A stretch of 64,000 bases of DNA, from NCBI RefSeq assembly GCF_018139695.1, contig NZ_JAGSOG010000005.1, positions 1 to 64,000 on the forward strand, read 5' to 3'. Positions 55,710-64,000 of this stretch are shown here, in pieces. The notes under the pieces are model-generated. The model made no database searches and had not been told where the DNA came from. It saw nothing but the letters and a program-made list of their open reading frames with translations. The position numbers were made by a program, and so were the translations under genes. Every line of letters starts with the position of its first letter. Within the stretch, counting starts at the first letter, position 1. This DNA is from Actinospica durhamensis (GTDB lineage Bacteria > Actinomycetota > Actinomycetes > Streptomycetales > Catenulisporaceae).

Positions 55710-56524
55710 TGGGAAACACCGGCCACGGCGAGACCCTGCTGTTCTGGCTCGGCTCGATCGTCTCCGTGCTCGGCGCGCTCGGCCTGATCTTCTCCAAGAA
55801 GATCGTGCACGCGGCACTGGCCCTGTGTTCGGTGATGCTCTGCCTCGCCTTCTTCTACATGGCCCAGGGCGCCGTCTTCCTCGGCGTCGTGCAGGTCGTC
55901 GTCTACACCGGCGCGGTCATGATGCTGTTCCTGTTCGTGCTCATGCTGATCGGCATCGAGTCGCAGGACTCGCTGACCGAGACCATCCGCGGCCAGCGCT
56001 TCCTCGCGGTGCCGCTCGTGGTCGCCTTCGGCGCGGTGCTGATCGGCGTGTACGCGCACGCGAACCTGCCCGCCTTCGTCGGCACCGACGCGGTCAACGC
56101 CAAGGGCGGCGGCAACGTCACGGCCCTGGCCCAGCTGCTCTTCTCCCGCTACTACTGGGCCTTCGAGGTCTCCTCCGCGGTGCTGATCACCTCGGCGATC
56201 GGCGCGATGGTGCTCACCCACCGGGAGCGCACCACGCCGCGCAAGTCGCAGCGCGAGCAGTCGATCGAGCGCTTCGAGCGCTGGGGCCGGGGCGAGCGGA
56301 TCCAGGTCACCGGCCTGCCCAACCCCGGCGTCTACGCCCAGCACAACGCGGTCGACACCCCGGCGCTGCTGCCCGACGGCTCGCCCGCCGAGGTGAGCGT
56401 GAACGCCACCCTGCGCGGGCGCGACACGGTCCGCGGCTTCCGGCCGCTGCCGCTGCCCGGCCAGGTCAACGGCCAGGTCAACGGCAAGCAGAGCGCCAAG
56501 CAGAGCAACGAGGTGTCGCAGTGA
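55709..56524 (+). CDS. nuoJ: NADH-quinone oxidoreductase subunit J (271 aa)
   Basis: Five-helix proton-path subunit. Core helix with [24 protein letters not shown] (pi-bulge helix of complex I). After the last helix (residue ~175) comes a cytoplasmic tail of about 95 residues ending in the repeat [17 protein letters not shown], absent from the E. coli protein and variable in actinobacteria. ATG overlaps nuoI; stop overlaps nuoK. Confidence 0.95.
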   Translation: MGNTGHGETLLFWLGSIVSVLGALGLIFSKKIVHAALALCSVMLCLAFFYMAQGAVFLGVVQVVVYTGAVMMLFLFVLMLIGIESQDSLTETIRGQRFLAVPLVVAFGAVLIGVYAHANLPAFVGTDAVNAKGGGNVTALAQLLFSRYYWAFEVSSAVLITSAIGAMVLTHRERTTPRKSQREQSIERFERWGRGERIQVTGLPNPGVYAQHNAVDTPALLPDGSPAEVSVNATLRGRDTVRGFRPLPLPGQVNGQVNGKQSAKQSNEVSQ

Positions 56525-56820
56525 ACCCGGCCAACTACCTGTACCTGTCCGCGATCCTGTTCACCCTCGGCGCGCTGGGGGTGCTGATCCGGCGCAACGC
56601 CATCGTCGTGTTCATGTGCATCGAGCTGATGCTCAACGCGGCGAACCTGGCCTTCGTCACCTTCGCCCGGATGCGCGGCGCCCTCGACGGCCAGATCATC
56701 GCGTTCTTCACGATGGTGGTGGCCGCGGCCGAGGTCGTGGTCGGCCTCGCGATCATCATCATGGTCTTCCGTACCCGCCGTTCGGCCTCGGTCGACGACG
56801 CCAACCTGCTGAAGTACTAG
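56521..56820 (+). CDS. nuoK: NADH-quinone oxidoreductase subunit K (99 aa)
   Basis: Three-helix subunit with the conserved membrane Glu residues: [14 protein letters not shown] and [16 protein letters not shown]. Length is the family standard. GTG start overlaps the nuoJ stop. Confidence 0.96.
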   Translation: MNPANYLYLSAILFTLGALGVLIRRNAIVVFMCIELMLNAANLAFVTFARMRGALDGQIIAFFTMVVAAAEVVVGLAIIIMVFRTRRSASVDDANLLKY

Positions 56821-56827
56821 GGAATAG

Positions 56828-58768
56828 GTGGCCTCGACGATGCCCTCGTCCTACGCGCCGCTCGCGGCGACCGGTACCTTCGCCCTGATCGCCTGGGTGA
56901 TCGCGATTCCCCTGGCTGGGGCCGCGATCCTGCTGCTCGGGGGGCGCCGGACGAACCGCTTCGGCCACCTGCTCGGCTGCGCGGCCTCGGTCGGCTCGTT
57001 CGTCCTCGGCGCGGTGCTCTTCTTCGCGCTGCTCGGCAAGCCGGGCGATCAGCGCTCGTACGACCAGCACGTCTACACCTGGGTCCCGGTGCCCGGCTTC
57101 AGCGCCGACGCCGGGTTCCACCTGGATCAGCTCTCGATCATCTTCGTGCTGCTGATCACCGGGGTGGGCTCGCTGATCCACATCTACTCGGTCGGCTATA
57201 TGGCCCACGACGAGCAGCGGCGCAAGTTCTTCGCGTACCTGAACCTGTTCCTCGCCGCGATGCTCGTGCTCGTGCTGGCCGACAACTACCTGCTGCTCTA
57301 CGCCGGCTGGGAGGGCGTGGGCCTGGCCTCGTACCTGCTGATCGGGTTCTGGCAGCACAAGCCCTCGGCGGCGGTGGCGGCCAAGAAGGCGTTCATCGTC
57401 AACCGGGTCGGCGACGTCGGCCTCTCCCTGGCCGTGATGCTCATGTACACCACCTTCGGCAGCTTCGCCTTCGGCCCGGTGTTCAACGGCGTGTCCGGGG
57501 CCAAGACCGGCACGCTCACCGCGATCGGCCTGCTGCTGCTGCTCGGCGCCTGCGGCAAGAGCGCGCAGTTCCCGCTGCAGTCCTGGCTCGGCGACGCGAT
57601 GGAGGGCCCGACCCCGGTCAGCGCCCTGATCCACGCCGCGACCATGGTGACCGCGGGCGTCTACCTGATCGTGCGCTCCAACGCGATCTTCGACGCCGCG
57701 CCGAACGCCCGCCTGGTGGTCACCATCGTGGGCGCGGTCACACTGATGCTCGGTGCGATCATCGGTTGCGCGAAGGACGACATCAAGAAGGCGCTGGCCG
57801 GCTCGACCATGTCGCAGATCGGCTACATGGTCCTGGCCGCGGGACTCGGCCCGATCGGCTACGTCTTCGCGATCATGCACCTGGTCACGCACGGCTTCTT
57901 CAAGGCCGGCCTGTTCCTCGGCGCCGGCTCGGTGATGCACGGCATGAACGACGACGTGAACATGCGCCACTACGGCGCCCTGCGCAAGTTCATGCCGTGG
58001 ACCTACGTCACCTTCGGCCTCGGCTACCTCGCCATCATCGGCTGCCCGCCGTTCTCCGGGTACTGGTCCAAGGACAAGATCATCGAGGCCGCGTTCAGCC
58101 AGGGCGGAACCAGCGGCTGGATCCTCGGCTGCACCACCCTGCTCGGCGCGCTGATCACCGCGTTCTACATGACCCGGGTGATGCTGATGACCTTCTTCGG
58201 CCAGAAGCGCTGGGTCGCCGACGAGCAGGGGCACGAGCCGCACCCGCACGAGTCGCCCTGGGTCATGGTGGTCCCGATGGCCGTGCTGGCGGTCGGATCC
58301 GTGGCCGCGGGCGCCCTGTTCTCCTACCACAGCGCCTTCGTCAACTGGCTCGAGCCGGTCACCGGCCACAGCGACGGGAGGCTGCCGTTCAGCGACGCGC
58401 TGCTGCAGGTGATCACGCTCGCGGTGGTGGCGCTCGGCGTCGCCTACGCCTGGAGCCTCTACGGCCGCCAGGAGGTCCCGGCCCAGGCCCCGGCCGGCGC
58501 GTTCGCCACCCGGGCCGCCCGCCGCGACCTGTACGGCGACGCGTTCAACGAGCTCGTGTTCATGCGCACCGGCCAGTACCTGACCAGAGTCCTGGTCTAC
58601 TTCGACCTCAAGGGCGTGGACGGCGCGGTCAACGGCATCGCCGCGGGCCTCGGCGGCAGCTCCGGCAGGCTGCGCCGGCTGCAGACCGGCTTCGTGCGCT
58701 CCTACGCCCTGTCGATGTTCGGCGGCGCCACGCTGCTGATCGCCGCCCTCCTGCTGGTAAGGGGTTAA
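56828..58768 (+). CDS. nuoL: NADH-quinone oxidoreductase subunit L (646 aa)
   Basis: Antiporter-like proton pump subunit with a long lateral helix. Motifs: [21 protein letters not shown] (key Glu), [37 protein letters not shown] (key Lys/His), and [18 protein letters not shown] 56828 is 7 nt after nuoK; ATG 56840 is a possible alternative. About 16 membrane helices. Confidence 0.96.
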   Translation: MASTMPSSYAPLAATGTFALIAWVIAIPLAGAAILLLGGRRTNRFGHLLGCAASVGSFVLGAVLFFALLGKPGDQRSYDQHVYTWVPVPGFSADAGFHLDQLSIIFVLLITGVGSLIHIYSVGYMAHDEQRRKFFAYLNLFLAAMLVLVLADNYLLLYAGWEGVGLASYLLIGFWQHKPSAAVAAKKAFIVNRVGDVGLSLAVMLMYTTFGSFAFGPVFNGVSGAKTGTLTAIGLLLLLGACGKSAQFPLQSWLGDAMEGPTPVSALIHAATMVTAGVYLIVRSNAIFDAAPNARLVVTIVGAVTLMLGAIIGCAKDDIKKALAGSTMSQIGYMVLAAGLGPIGYVFAIMHLVTHGFFKAGLFLGAGSVMHGMNDDVNMRHYGALRKFMPWTYVTFGLGYLAIIGCPPFSGYWSKDKIIEAAFSQGGTSGWILGCTTLLGALITAFYMTRVMLMTFFGQKRWVADEQGHEPHPHESPWVMVVPMAVLAVGSVAAGALFSYHSAFVNWLEPVTGHSDGRLPFSDALLQVITLAVVALGVAYAWSLYGRQEVPAQAPAGAFATRAARRDLYGDAFNELVFMRTGQYLTRVLVYFDLKGVDGAVNGIAAGLGGSSGRLRRLQTGFVRSYALSMFGGATLLIAALLLVRG

Positions 58769-58772
58769 CTCG

Positions 58773-60326
58773 ATGTCCGGCTTCCCCTATCTCACCGTCA
58801 CGATCGCCTCGCCGCTGCTCGGCGTCGCCGGGATCGCGCTGCTGCCGCGCGGTGCGCAGAAGCGGGCCAGGGAGATCGCCGTCGCGACCTCGCTGATCAC
58901 CCTGGTGCTCGCGATCGTGGACGCGGTGAAGTTCAACGTCGGCGGGGCGCAGTACCAGCTGACCGAGAGCCACACCTGGATCTCCCAGTTCCACATCGAC
59001 TACAGCGTCGGGGTGGACGGCATCGCGCTCGTGCTCATCCTGATGACGGCCGTGCTGGTCCCGGTGGTGCTGCTGGCCTCCTGGAACGACGGGAAGAACA
59101 CGCCACGGGCCTTCTTCGCCCTCATGCTCGTGCTGGAAGTCATGATGATCGGCGTCTTCGCCGCCACCGACGTCTTCCTGTTCTACGTGCTCTTCGAGGC
59201 GCTGCTGATCCCCAGCTACTTCCTGATCGGCTCCTACGGCAAGAGCGGCGAGAAGCACCGCTCCTACGCCGCGGTGAAGTTCCTGCTCTACAACCTGCTC
59301 GGTGGGCTGCTCATGCTCGCCGCGGTGATCGGCCTGTACGTGGTGGCCAATCGCACGGTGGCCGACCCGTTCGACTTCCCGACCCTCGCGCACGCGGTGG
59401 CCACCGGGCAGCTGCACTTCTCCACCGGCGTGGAGCGCTGGCTCTTCCTCGGGTTCTTCATCGCCTTCGCGGTCAAGGCCCCGCTCTGGCCGTTCCACAC
59501 CTGGCTGCCCGACGCGGCCGCCGAGGCCACCCCGGGCACCGCGGTGCTGCTCGTCGGCGTCCTCGACAAGATCGGCACCTTCGGCATGCTCCGGTTCTGC
59601 CTCGAGCTGTTCCCGAGCGCCTCGCACTACTTCACACCGGTGATCCTGGTGCTCGCGGTCATCAGCACGATCTACGGAGCGCTGCTCGCGATCGGGCAGC
59701 GGGACATGAAGCGCCTGATCGCCTACACCTCGATCTCGCACTTCGGCCTGATCACCCTCGGCGTGTTCGCCTGGACCGCCCGCGGCCAGGTCGGCGCGAC
59801 GCTCTACATGGTCAACCACGGCCTTTCCACCGGCGCGCTGTTCCTGCTGGCAGGCTTCCTGATCTCCCGCCGCGGCTCGACCGAGATCGACGCGTACGGC
59901 GGAGTGCAGAAGGTGGCGCCGGTGCTGGCCGGGACCTTCCTGCTGGCGGGCCTGAGCTCGCTGGCGCTGCCGGGCCTGAGCTCCTTCGTGAGCGAGTTCC
60001 TGGTCCTGGTGGGCACCTTCGAGAAGTACCCGGTGGCCGCGATCTTCGCCGTCACCTCGATCGTGCTCGCCGCGGTCTACATCCTCTGGCTCTATCAGCG
60101 CACGATGACCGGACCGGTCACCGCGGCGGTCAGCGGCTTCAAGGACCTGACCCGGCGTGAGCTGGCCGCGGTGGTCCCGCTGCTGGCCCTGATCCTGGTG
60201 CTGGGCTTCGCCCCCGGCATCCTGACGAAATACATCAACCCTGCCGTCACCCAGTCGACGTCGCTCCAGGTGACGACGACGCCGCCGCCGTCCATCGCGG
60301 CCCAAGCCCAGGGGAGTGACCAGTGA
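58773..60326 (+). CDS. nuoM: NADH-quinone oxidoreductase subunit M (517 aa)
   Basis: Second antiporter-like subunit. FYVLFEALLIPSYFLIGSYG carries the conserved Glu; KAPLWPFHTWLPDAAAEATPGTAVLLVGVLDKIGTFG the Lys/His channel residues; KRLIAYTSISHFG follows. ATG 58773 with GTAAGGGG upstream. Stop overlaps nuoN (GTGA). Confidence 0.96.
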   Translation: MSGFPYLTVTIASPLLGVAGIALLPRGAQKRAREIAVATSLITLVLAIVDAVKFNVGGAQYQLTESHTWISQFHIDYSVGVDGIALVLILMTAVLVPVVLLASWNDGKNTPRAFFALMLVLEVMMIGVFAATDVFLFYVLFEALLIPSYFLIGSYGKSGEKHRSYAAVKFLLYNLLGGLLMLAAVIGLYVVANRTVADPFDFPTLAHAVATGQLHFSTGVERWLFLGFFIAFAVKAPLWPFHTWLPDAAAEATPGTAVLLVGVLDKIGTFGMLRFCLELFPSASHYFTPVILVLAVISTIYGALLAIGQRDMKRLIAYTSISHFGLITLGVFAWTARGQVGATLYMVNHGLSTGALFLLAGFLISRRGSTEIDAYGGVQKVAPVLAGTFLLAGLSSLALPGLSSFVSEFLVLVGTFEKYPVAAIFAVTSIVLAAVYILWLYQRTMTGPVTAAVSGFKDLTRRELAAVVPLLALILVLGFAPGILTKYINPAVTQSTSLQVTTTPPPSIAAQAQGSDQ

Positions 60327-61885
60327 GCGCCCTCGCCGCCACCACGTTCACGGTGCCGCCGGTCGAATTCGGCAAACTCTCGCCGATGCTGATCGCCTTC
60401 GGCGCGGCCACCCTCGGCATCCTGGTCGAGGCCCTCGCGCCGCGCGCGCACCGGTACCGGATCCAGGTCGGCCTCGCCCTGGTCGGCATCGCGGCCGCGT
60501 TCGGCGCCGTGCTGGCCCTGGCCAAGACCGGCGTGGAGGTGGTCGCGCAAGGCTCGGTCGCCATAGACGGAACCACGCTGTTCCTGCAGGGCACCATCCT
60601 GGTCATCGCCTTCGTCGGCTTCCTGGTCATCGCCGAGCGCAAGACCGACCAGAACCAGGACGCCTTCGCCGCGCAGGGCGCCTCGGTGCCCGGCTCCCAG
60701 GCCGAGCGCGACACCACCCGCAAGGGCTGGCAGACCACCGAGATCTACCCCCTGCTGATGTTCTCGGTCGGCGGCATGCTGCTGTTCCCGGCGGCCAACG
60801 ACCTGCTGACCATGTTCGTCGCGCTCGAGGTGCTCTCGCTGCCGCTGTACCTGGTCTGCGGCCTCGCCCGGCACCGCCGGCTGCTCTCGCAGGAGGCCGC
60901 GCTCAAGTACTTCCTGCTCGGCGCGTTCTCCTCGGCCTTCTTCCTCTACGGCGCGGCCATGCTCTACGGCTACGCCGGCTCGGTGAACCTGGCCGTGATC
61001 GCCCAGCACGTGGCGCACCCCGACGCCGGCTCCACCCTGCTCTACGCGGGCCTGGCCATGCTCGGGGTGGGCCTGCTGTTCAAGGTGGGCGCCGCGCCGT
61101 TCCACATGTGGACCCCGGACGTGTATCAGGGCGCGCCGACCCCGGTGACCGGCTTCATGGCCGCCGCCACCAAGATCGCCGCGTTCGGCGCGCTGGTGCG
61201 GGTGCTCGACGTCGGCCTCGGCGGCTCGAGCGCCGTCGCCGTCTGGCGTCCGGTGCTCCAGGCCGTGGCCGTGATCACCATGCTGGTCGGCGGCATCCTC
61301 GCGCTGACCCAGCGGGACATCAAGCGCATGCTGGCCTACTCCGCCATCCTCAACGCCGGCTACCTGCTGATCGGCGTGACCTCCACGACGGCGCAGGCCA
61401 GGGCCGCGGTGCTGTTCTATCTGCCGGTGTACGGCGTCGCCATCATCGGCGCGTTCGCCGTGGTGACCCTGGTGCGTGACGCCGGCGGCGAGGCCACCGA
61501 CCTGAGCCGCTGGGCGGGTCTGGGCAAACGCGCCCCGATCCCGGCCGCGCTGCTCGCCGTGTTCCTGCTGGCCTTCGCGGGCATCCCGTTCACCAGCATC
61601 TTCATCGGCAAGTTCGCCATCTTCCAGGCCGCGCTCAACGCCGGCGCCCCGGCCCTGGTCATCGTGGCCGTACTCGCCAGCGCCCTGGCCGCGTTCTTCT
61701 ACCTGCGCGTGGTCGTGGTGATGTTCTTCTCCGACCCGCTGCCGGACGGCCCGACCATCGCCCACCCGTCCATCGCGGTCAAGACCGCGCTGGCGGTGGC
61801 GGCGTTCGCCACCGTGGCCCTGGGCATCGCGCCCAGCCTGCTGCTGCACCTGGCGAACAACTCCGCGGGCATCCTGGCGAAGTAG
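60323..61885 (+). CDS. nuoN: NADH-quinone oxidoreductase subunit N (520 aa)
   Basis: Third antiporter-like subunit and last gene of the operon. TMFVALEVLSLPLYLVCGLARH (Glu), FKVGAAPFHMWTPDVYQGAPTPVTGFMAAATKI (Lys) and KRMLAYSAILNAGYLLIG identify it. GTG start overlaps nuoM. With A to M it gives the full set of 14 subunits, none broken. A strong hairpin follows at 61890-61929. Confidence 0.96.
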   Translation: MSALAATTFTVPPVEFGKLSPMLIAFGAATLGILVEALAPRAHRYRIQVGLALVGIAAAFGAVLALAKTGVEVVAQGSVAIDGTTLFLQGTILVIAFVGFLVIAERKTDQNQDAFAAQGASVPGSQAERDTTRKGWQTTEIYPLLMFSVGGMLLFPAANDLLTMFVALEVLSLPLYLVCGLARHRRLLSQEAALKYFLLGAFSSAFFLYGAAMLYGYAGSVNLAVIAQHVAHPDAGSTLLYAGLAMLGVGLLFKVGAAPFHMWTPDVYQGAPTPVTGFMAAATKIAAFGALVRVLDVGLGGSSAVAVWRPVLQAVAVITMLVGGILALTQRDIKRMLAYSAILNAGYLLIGVTSTTAQARAAVLFYLPVYGVAIIGAFAVVTLVRDAGGEATDLSRWAGLGKRAPIPAALLAVFLLAFAGIPFTSIFIGKFAIFQAALNAGAPALVIVAVLASALAAFFYLRVVVVMFFSDPLPDGPTIAHPSIAVKTALAVAAFATVALGIAPSLLLHLANNSAGILAK

Positions 61886-61889
61886 TGCG

Positions 61890-61929
61890 GCGGCCGGGCG
61901 GCTGGGGGCGATCCCAGCGGCCCGGCCGC
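61890..61929 (+). terminator. Hairpin after nuoN
   Basis: 17-bp arms GCGGCCGGGCGGCTGGG and CCCAGCGGCCCGGCCGC with one mismatch and a 6-base loop (GGCGAT), starting 4 bases after the nuoN stop. No T-run, as usual in high-GC actinobacteria. Likely end of the nuo transcript. Confidence 0.72.
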
Positions 61930-62014
61930 GTGCCATAGGTAGAGGTGCATGCACTAGGTTGGGATTCGGTAAGAGTGGACGACGGGTGACCCGATCGGGT
62001 GAGAGGCGAATGGC

Positions 62015-63037
62015 GTGAGCGTGCAGGTGGCGACCGAACGCGCGGGCAGCCTGCCCTGGGGCCTCGTCACCAGCGACCCCGGGCTGACGGCCCGGGTGCG
62101 CGCCGGCCTGACCGAGGTCGAGGATCTGCTCACCCGCTGCGCGCACAGTGACCACCCGCTGATCCGCGAGGCCGCCACCCATCTCGTGGCCGCCGGCGGC
62201 AAGCGGTTCCGCCCCCTGCTCACGCTGGTCGCCGCCGAGTTCGGCGAGCCCACCGCGGAGCAGGTCATCGTGGCCGGATGTGTGGTGGAGCTGACCCACC
62301 TGGCCACGCTGTACCACGACGACGTCATGGACGAGGCCGCGCTGCGCCGGGGCGTGCAGACCGCGAACGCCCGCTGGGACAACACGATCGCGATCCTCAC
62401 CGGGGACTACCTGTTCGCCAAGGCCTCGATGCTGCTGGCCGACCTCGGCCCGGAGGCGGTGCGCCTGCAGGCCGCGACCTTCGAGCGTCTGGTGACCGGT
62501 CAGATCAACGAGTGCCTCGCCCCCGACCCGGACGAGACGGCGATCGACCACTACCTGCGCGTGCTCGAGGACAAGACCGGCTCGCTGATCGCCACCTCGG
62601 CCCGCTTCGGCGCCCTGCTCTCCGGCGCGGGACCGACCGTGGTCGAGCAGCTCACCCGCTTCGGCGAGACCTTCGGCGTGGCCTTCCAACTCGCCGACGA
62701 CATCATCGACATCGCCGGCGAGGCCGAGCAGTCCGGCAAACTCCCCGGCACCGACCTGCGCGAGGGCGTGCCGACCCTTCCCACCCTCTACGCCCTGGCC
62801 TCGACCGACCCCGAGTCCGCGCGTCTACGGGAACTGCTCTCCGCCCCCATCGAAGACGACGCCCTCATCATCGAGGCCCTCGACGCCCTGCGCACCCACG
62901 CCGCCATGGACCAGGCCCGCGCCACCACCCTCCGCTACGCCGACGAAGCCCGCTCCATGCTCGACGGCCTCCCCGACATCCCCGCCCGCGACGCCCTCTA
63001 CGCCCTCTGCGACCTGGTCCACTCACGCACCGTCTGA
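62015..63037 (+). CDS. Long-chain polyprenyl diphosphate synthase (340 aa)
   Basis: Trans-isoprenyl diphosphate synthase. First Asp-rich motif LYHDDVMDEAALRRGVQTAN, second AFQLADDIIDIAG, plus GGKRFRPLLTLVAAEFG. DDxxD without two extra residues and the general sequence fit the synthases of menaquinone side chains in actinobacteria. Product length cannot be read from the sequence. GTG or ATG near 62015 (GTGAGCGTGCAG) with GAGAGGCGAATGGC before it. Presumably supplies MqnP. Confidence 0.9.
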   Translation: MSVQVATERAGSLPWGLVTSDPGLTARVRAGLTEVEDLLTRCAHSDHPLIREAATHLVAAGGKRFRPLLTLVAAEFGEPTAEQVIVAGCVVELTHLATLYHDDVMDEAALRRGVQTANARWDNTIAILTGDYLFAKASMLLADLGPEAVRLQAATFERLVTGQINECLAPDPDETAIDHYLRVLEDKTGSLIATSARFGALLSGAGPTVVEQLTRFGETFGVAFQLADDIIDIAGEAEQSGKLPGTDLREGVPTLPTLYALASTDPESARLRELLSAPIEDDALIIEALDALRTHAAMDQARATTLRYADEARSMLDGLPDIPARDALYALCDLVHSRTV

Positions 63038-63151
63038 CGCGTCGGCGGCGGGGCGACCCGACTGATCAGGGGCCACCTGCGCAACCGCCCGTCCGGCCGC
63101 GATGTCTGAAACCCGCTAGAGCTTGCGCTCCGAGGGGCGCATGATGGAGGT

Positions 63152-64000
63152 ATGACTTCCACGGCGGCGTTGACGGACGAGCACCGGTATCAGGCGGTGC
63201 GGGGGCGTGATCCGCGGTTCGACGGGGTGTTCTTCACGGCTGTGACCAGCACCGGGATCTACTGCCGGCCGAGTTGTCCGGCGACCACGCCGAAGCGGGA
63301 GAACGTGCGATTCTACGCTTCCTCGGCGGCGGCGCAGGGGGCCGGGTTCCGGGCCTGTCGGCGGTGTCGGCCGGATGCGGTGCCGGGGTCTTCGGAGTGG
63401 AACGCGCGGGCGGACGTGGTGGGGCGGGCGATGCGGCTGATCAACGACGGGGTGATCGACCGGGAAGGCGTGGGCGGGCTGGCCGCGCGGCTCGGGTACA
63501 GCGAGCGGCAGGTGCAGCGGCATCTGATCGCCTCGCTCGGCGCCGGGCCGCTCGCGCTGGCTCGGGCGCAGCGGGCGCACACGGCCCGGGTGTTGCTGCA
63601 GACGACGTCGCTCACGGCGGCGGACGTCGCCTTCGCGGCCGGGTTCGCGAGTGTGCGGCAGTTCAACGACACGATCCGCGAGGTGTACGCGGCCACGCCC
63701 ACCGCGCTGCGGGAGAGCATCTCCCGCGCGGCCACGCGTGCCGCGGCGGCTGACGCGAGCGCCGCGGGCGGTACCGGGGTGGCGCTGCGGTTGGCCTACC
63801 GCGAGCCGTACGCGCGCGGGCACGTGTTCGACTTCCTCGGCGCCCGTGCGATTCCCGGGATCGAGGAGATGGTCGGGCCGCCGGGTGCGCGGGTGTATCG
63901 GCGTACGCTGCGATTCGAGCACGGTCCTGGGATCGTCGAGGTGCACGAGCAGGTAACCGGCGGGGCCTGGCTGGAGTGCCGGCTGGACCTGGCCGACCTG
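63152..64000 (+). CDS. Ada/AraC/AlkA-type DNA alkylation repair protein, 3' truncated by window
   Basis: Frame open from ATG 63152 to the window end (283 codons). N terminus is an Ada metal-binding domain with four Cys (TGIYCRPSCPATTPKRENV ... FRACRRCRPDA). A helix-turn-helix of the AraC type follows (GVGGLAARLGYSERQVQRHL; AADVAFAAGFASVRQFNDTIRE), then the start of an AlkA N domain (VALRLAYREPYARGHVFDFLGARAIPGIEE). No methyltransferase PCHR motif is present up to the end. It is thus the Ada-AlkA fusion type: sensor/regulator plus 3-methyladenine glycosylase. Ribosome site GGAGG lies only 1 nt before the ATG, so the start is uncertain. Confidence 0.88.
   Translation, partial: MTSTAALTDEHRYQAVRGRDPRFDGVFFTAVTSTGIYCRPSCPATTPKRENVRFYASSAAAQGAGFRACRRCRPDAVPGSSEWNARADVVGRAMRLINDGVIDREGVGGLAARLGYSERQVQRHLIASLGAGPLALARAQRAHTARVLLQTTSLTAADVAFAAGFASVRQFNDTIREVYAATPTALRESISRAATRAAAADASAAGGTGVALRLAYREPYARGHVFDFLGARAIPGIEEMVGPPGARVYRRTLRFEHGPGIVEVHEQVTGGAWLECRLDLADL

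Overview
The window is a chromosomal segment of a very high-GC actinobacterium. GTG starts and 4-nt ATGA/GTGA gene overlaps are frequent. The gene set (MtrAB-LpqB, a futalosine-type menaquinone pathway, a complete 14-subunit NADH dehydrogenase, a SigE-family ECF sigma factor) and the gene order both resemble Streptomyces and its relatives (Streptomycetales/Catenulisporales). I cannot assign a genus. The only foreign-looking DNA is one IS630-type insertion sequence and three small non-coding elements.

Layout. 1-405: end of an rRNA operon (23S 3' end, 5S, terminator). 462-6895 (minus): five overlapping genes for a membrane protein, DUF4129, DUF4350, MoxR ATPase and DUF58, then a small unknown gene. 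7082-11503: mtrA-mtrB-lpqB, the cell-envelope two-component system. 11875-18840: comF, hpf, an orphan response regulator, tRNA-Gln, glmU, prs, rplY and pth. 18840-19969: an IS630-family element with perfect 24-bp ends. 20032-21354 (minus): SigE-family sigma factor and a putative membrane anti-sigma protein, divergent from hemL. 22745-27835: a histidine phosphatase and a System II cytochrome c maturation cluster (TlpA-like thioredoxin, CcdA, ResB, CcsB). 27982-31576: an LCP cell-wall ligase, a RibD-like protein with swapped domains and an L,D-transpeptidase lipoprotein. 31685-41520: menaquinone genes (UbiD-, UbiA- and UbiX-like proteins, an Lrp regulator, mqnE, a GNAT protein, DUF4229, mqnA, mqnC, an aminofutalosine deaminase candidate). 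41612-45362: menG (minus), a dimethylformamidase-beta-like lipoprotein and a geranylgeranyl-reductase-family flavoprotein. 46044-61885: nuoA to nuoN. 62015-63037: a long-chain polyprenyl diphosphate synthase. 63152-end: an Ada/AraC/AlkA-type DNA repair protein cut by the window edge.

Functionally, the right-hand half joins most of the menaquinone pathway (head group, prenyl tail, prenyl transfer, methylation, probable tail reduction) to the complex that reduces menaquinone. mqnB and mqnD are not in the window. The 680-bp leader of nuo carries several dyad symmetries of the GTGA-N6-TCAC type; the best one has the arms and spacing of a Rex operator.

Points most worth a second look: a family of small IS5-like non-autonomous elements with a shared 17-nt core; the fact that all four mobile insertions sit exactly on stop codons without destroying them; a near-consensus parS site at 36969-36984; the nuo leader dyads; a perfect 22-bp-period tandem box before the reductase gene at 44049; and the domain-permuted RibD-like protein. 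I did not find a clearly undescribed multi-gene system.
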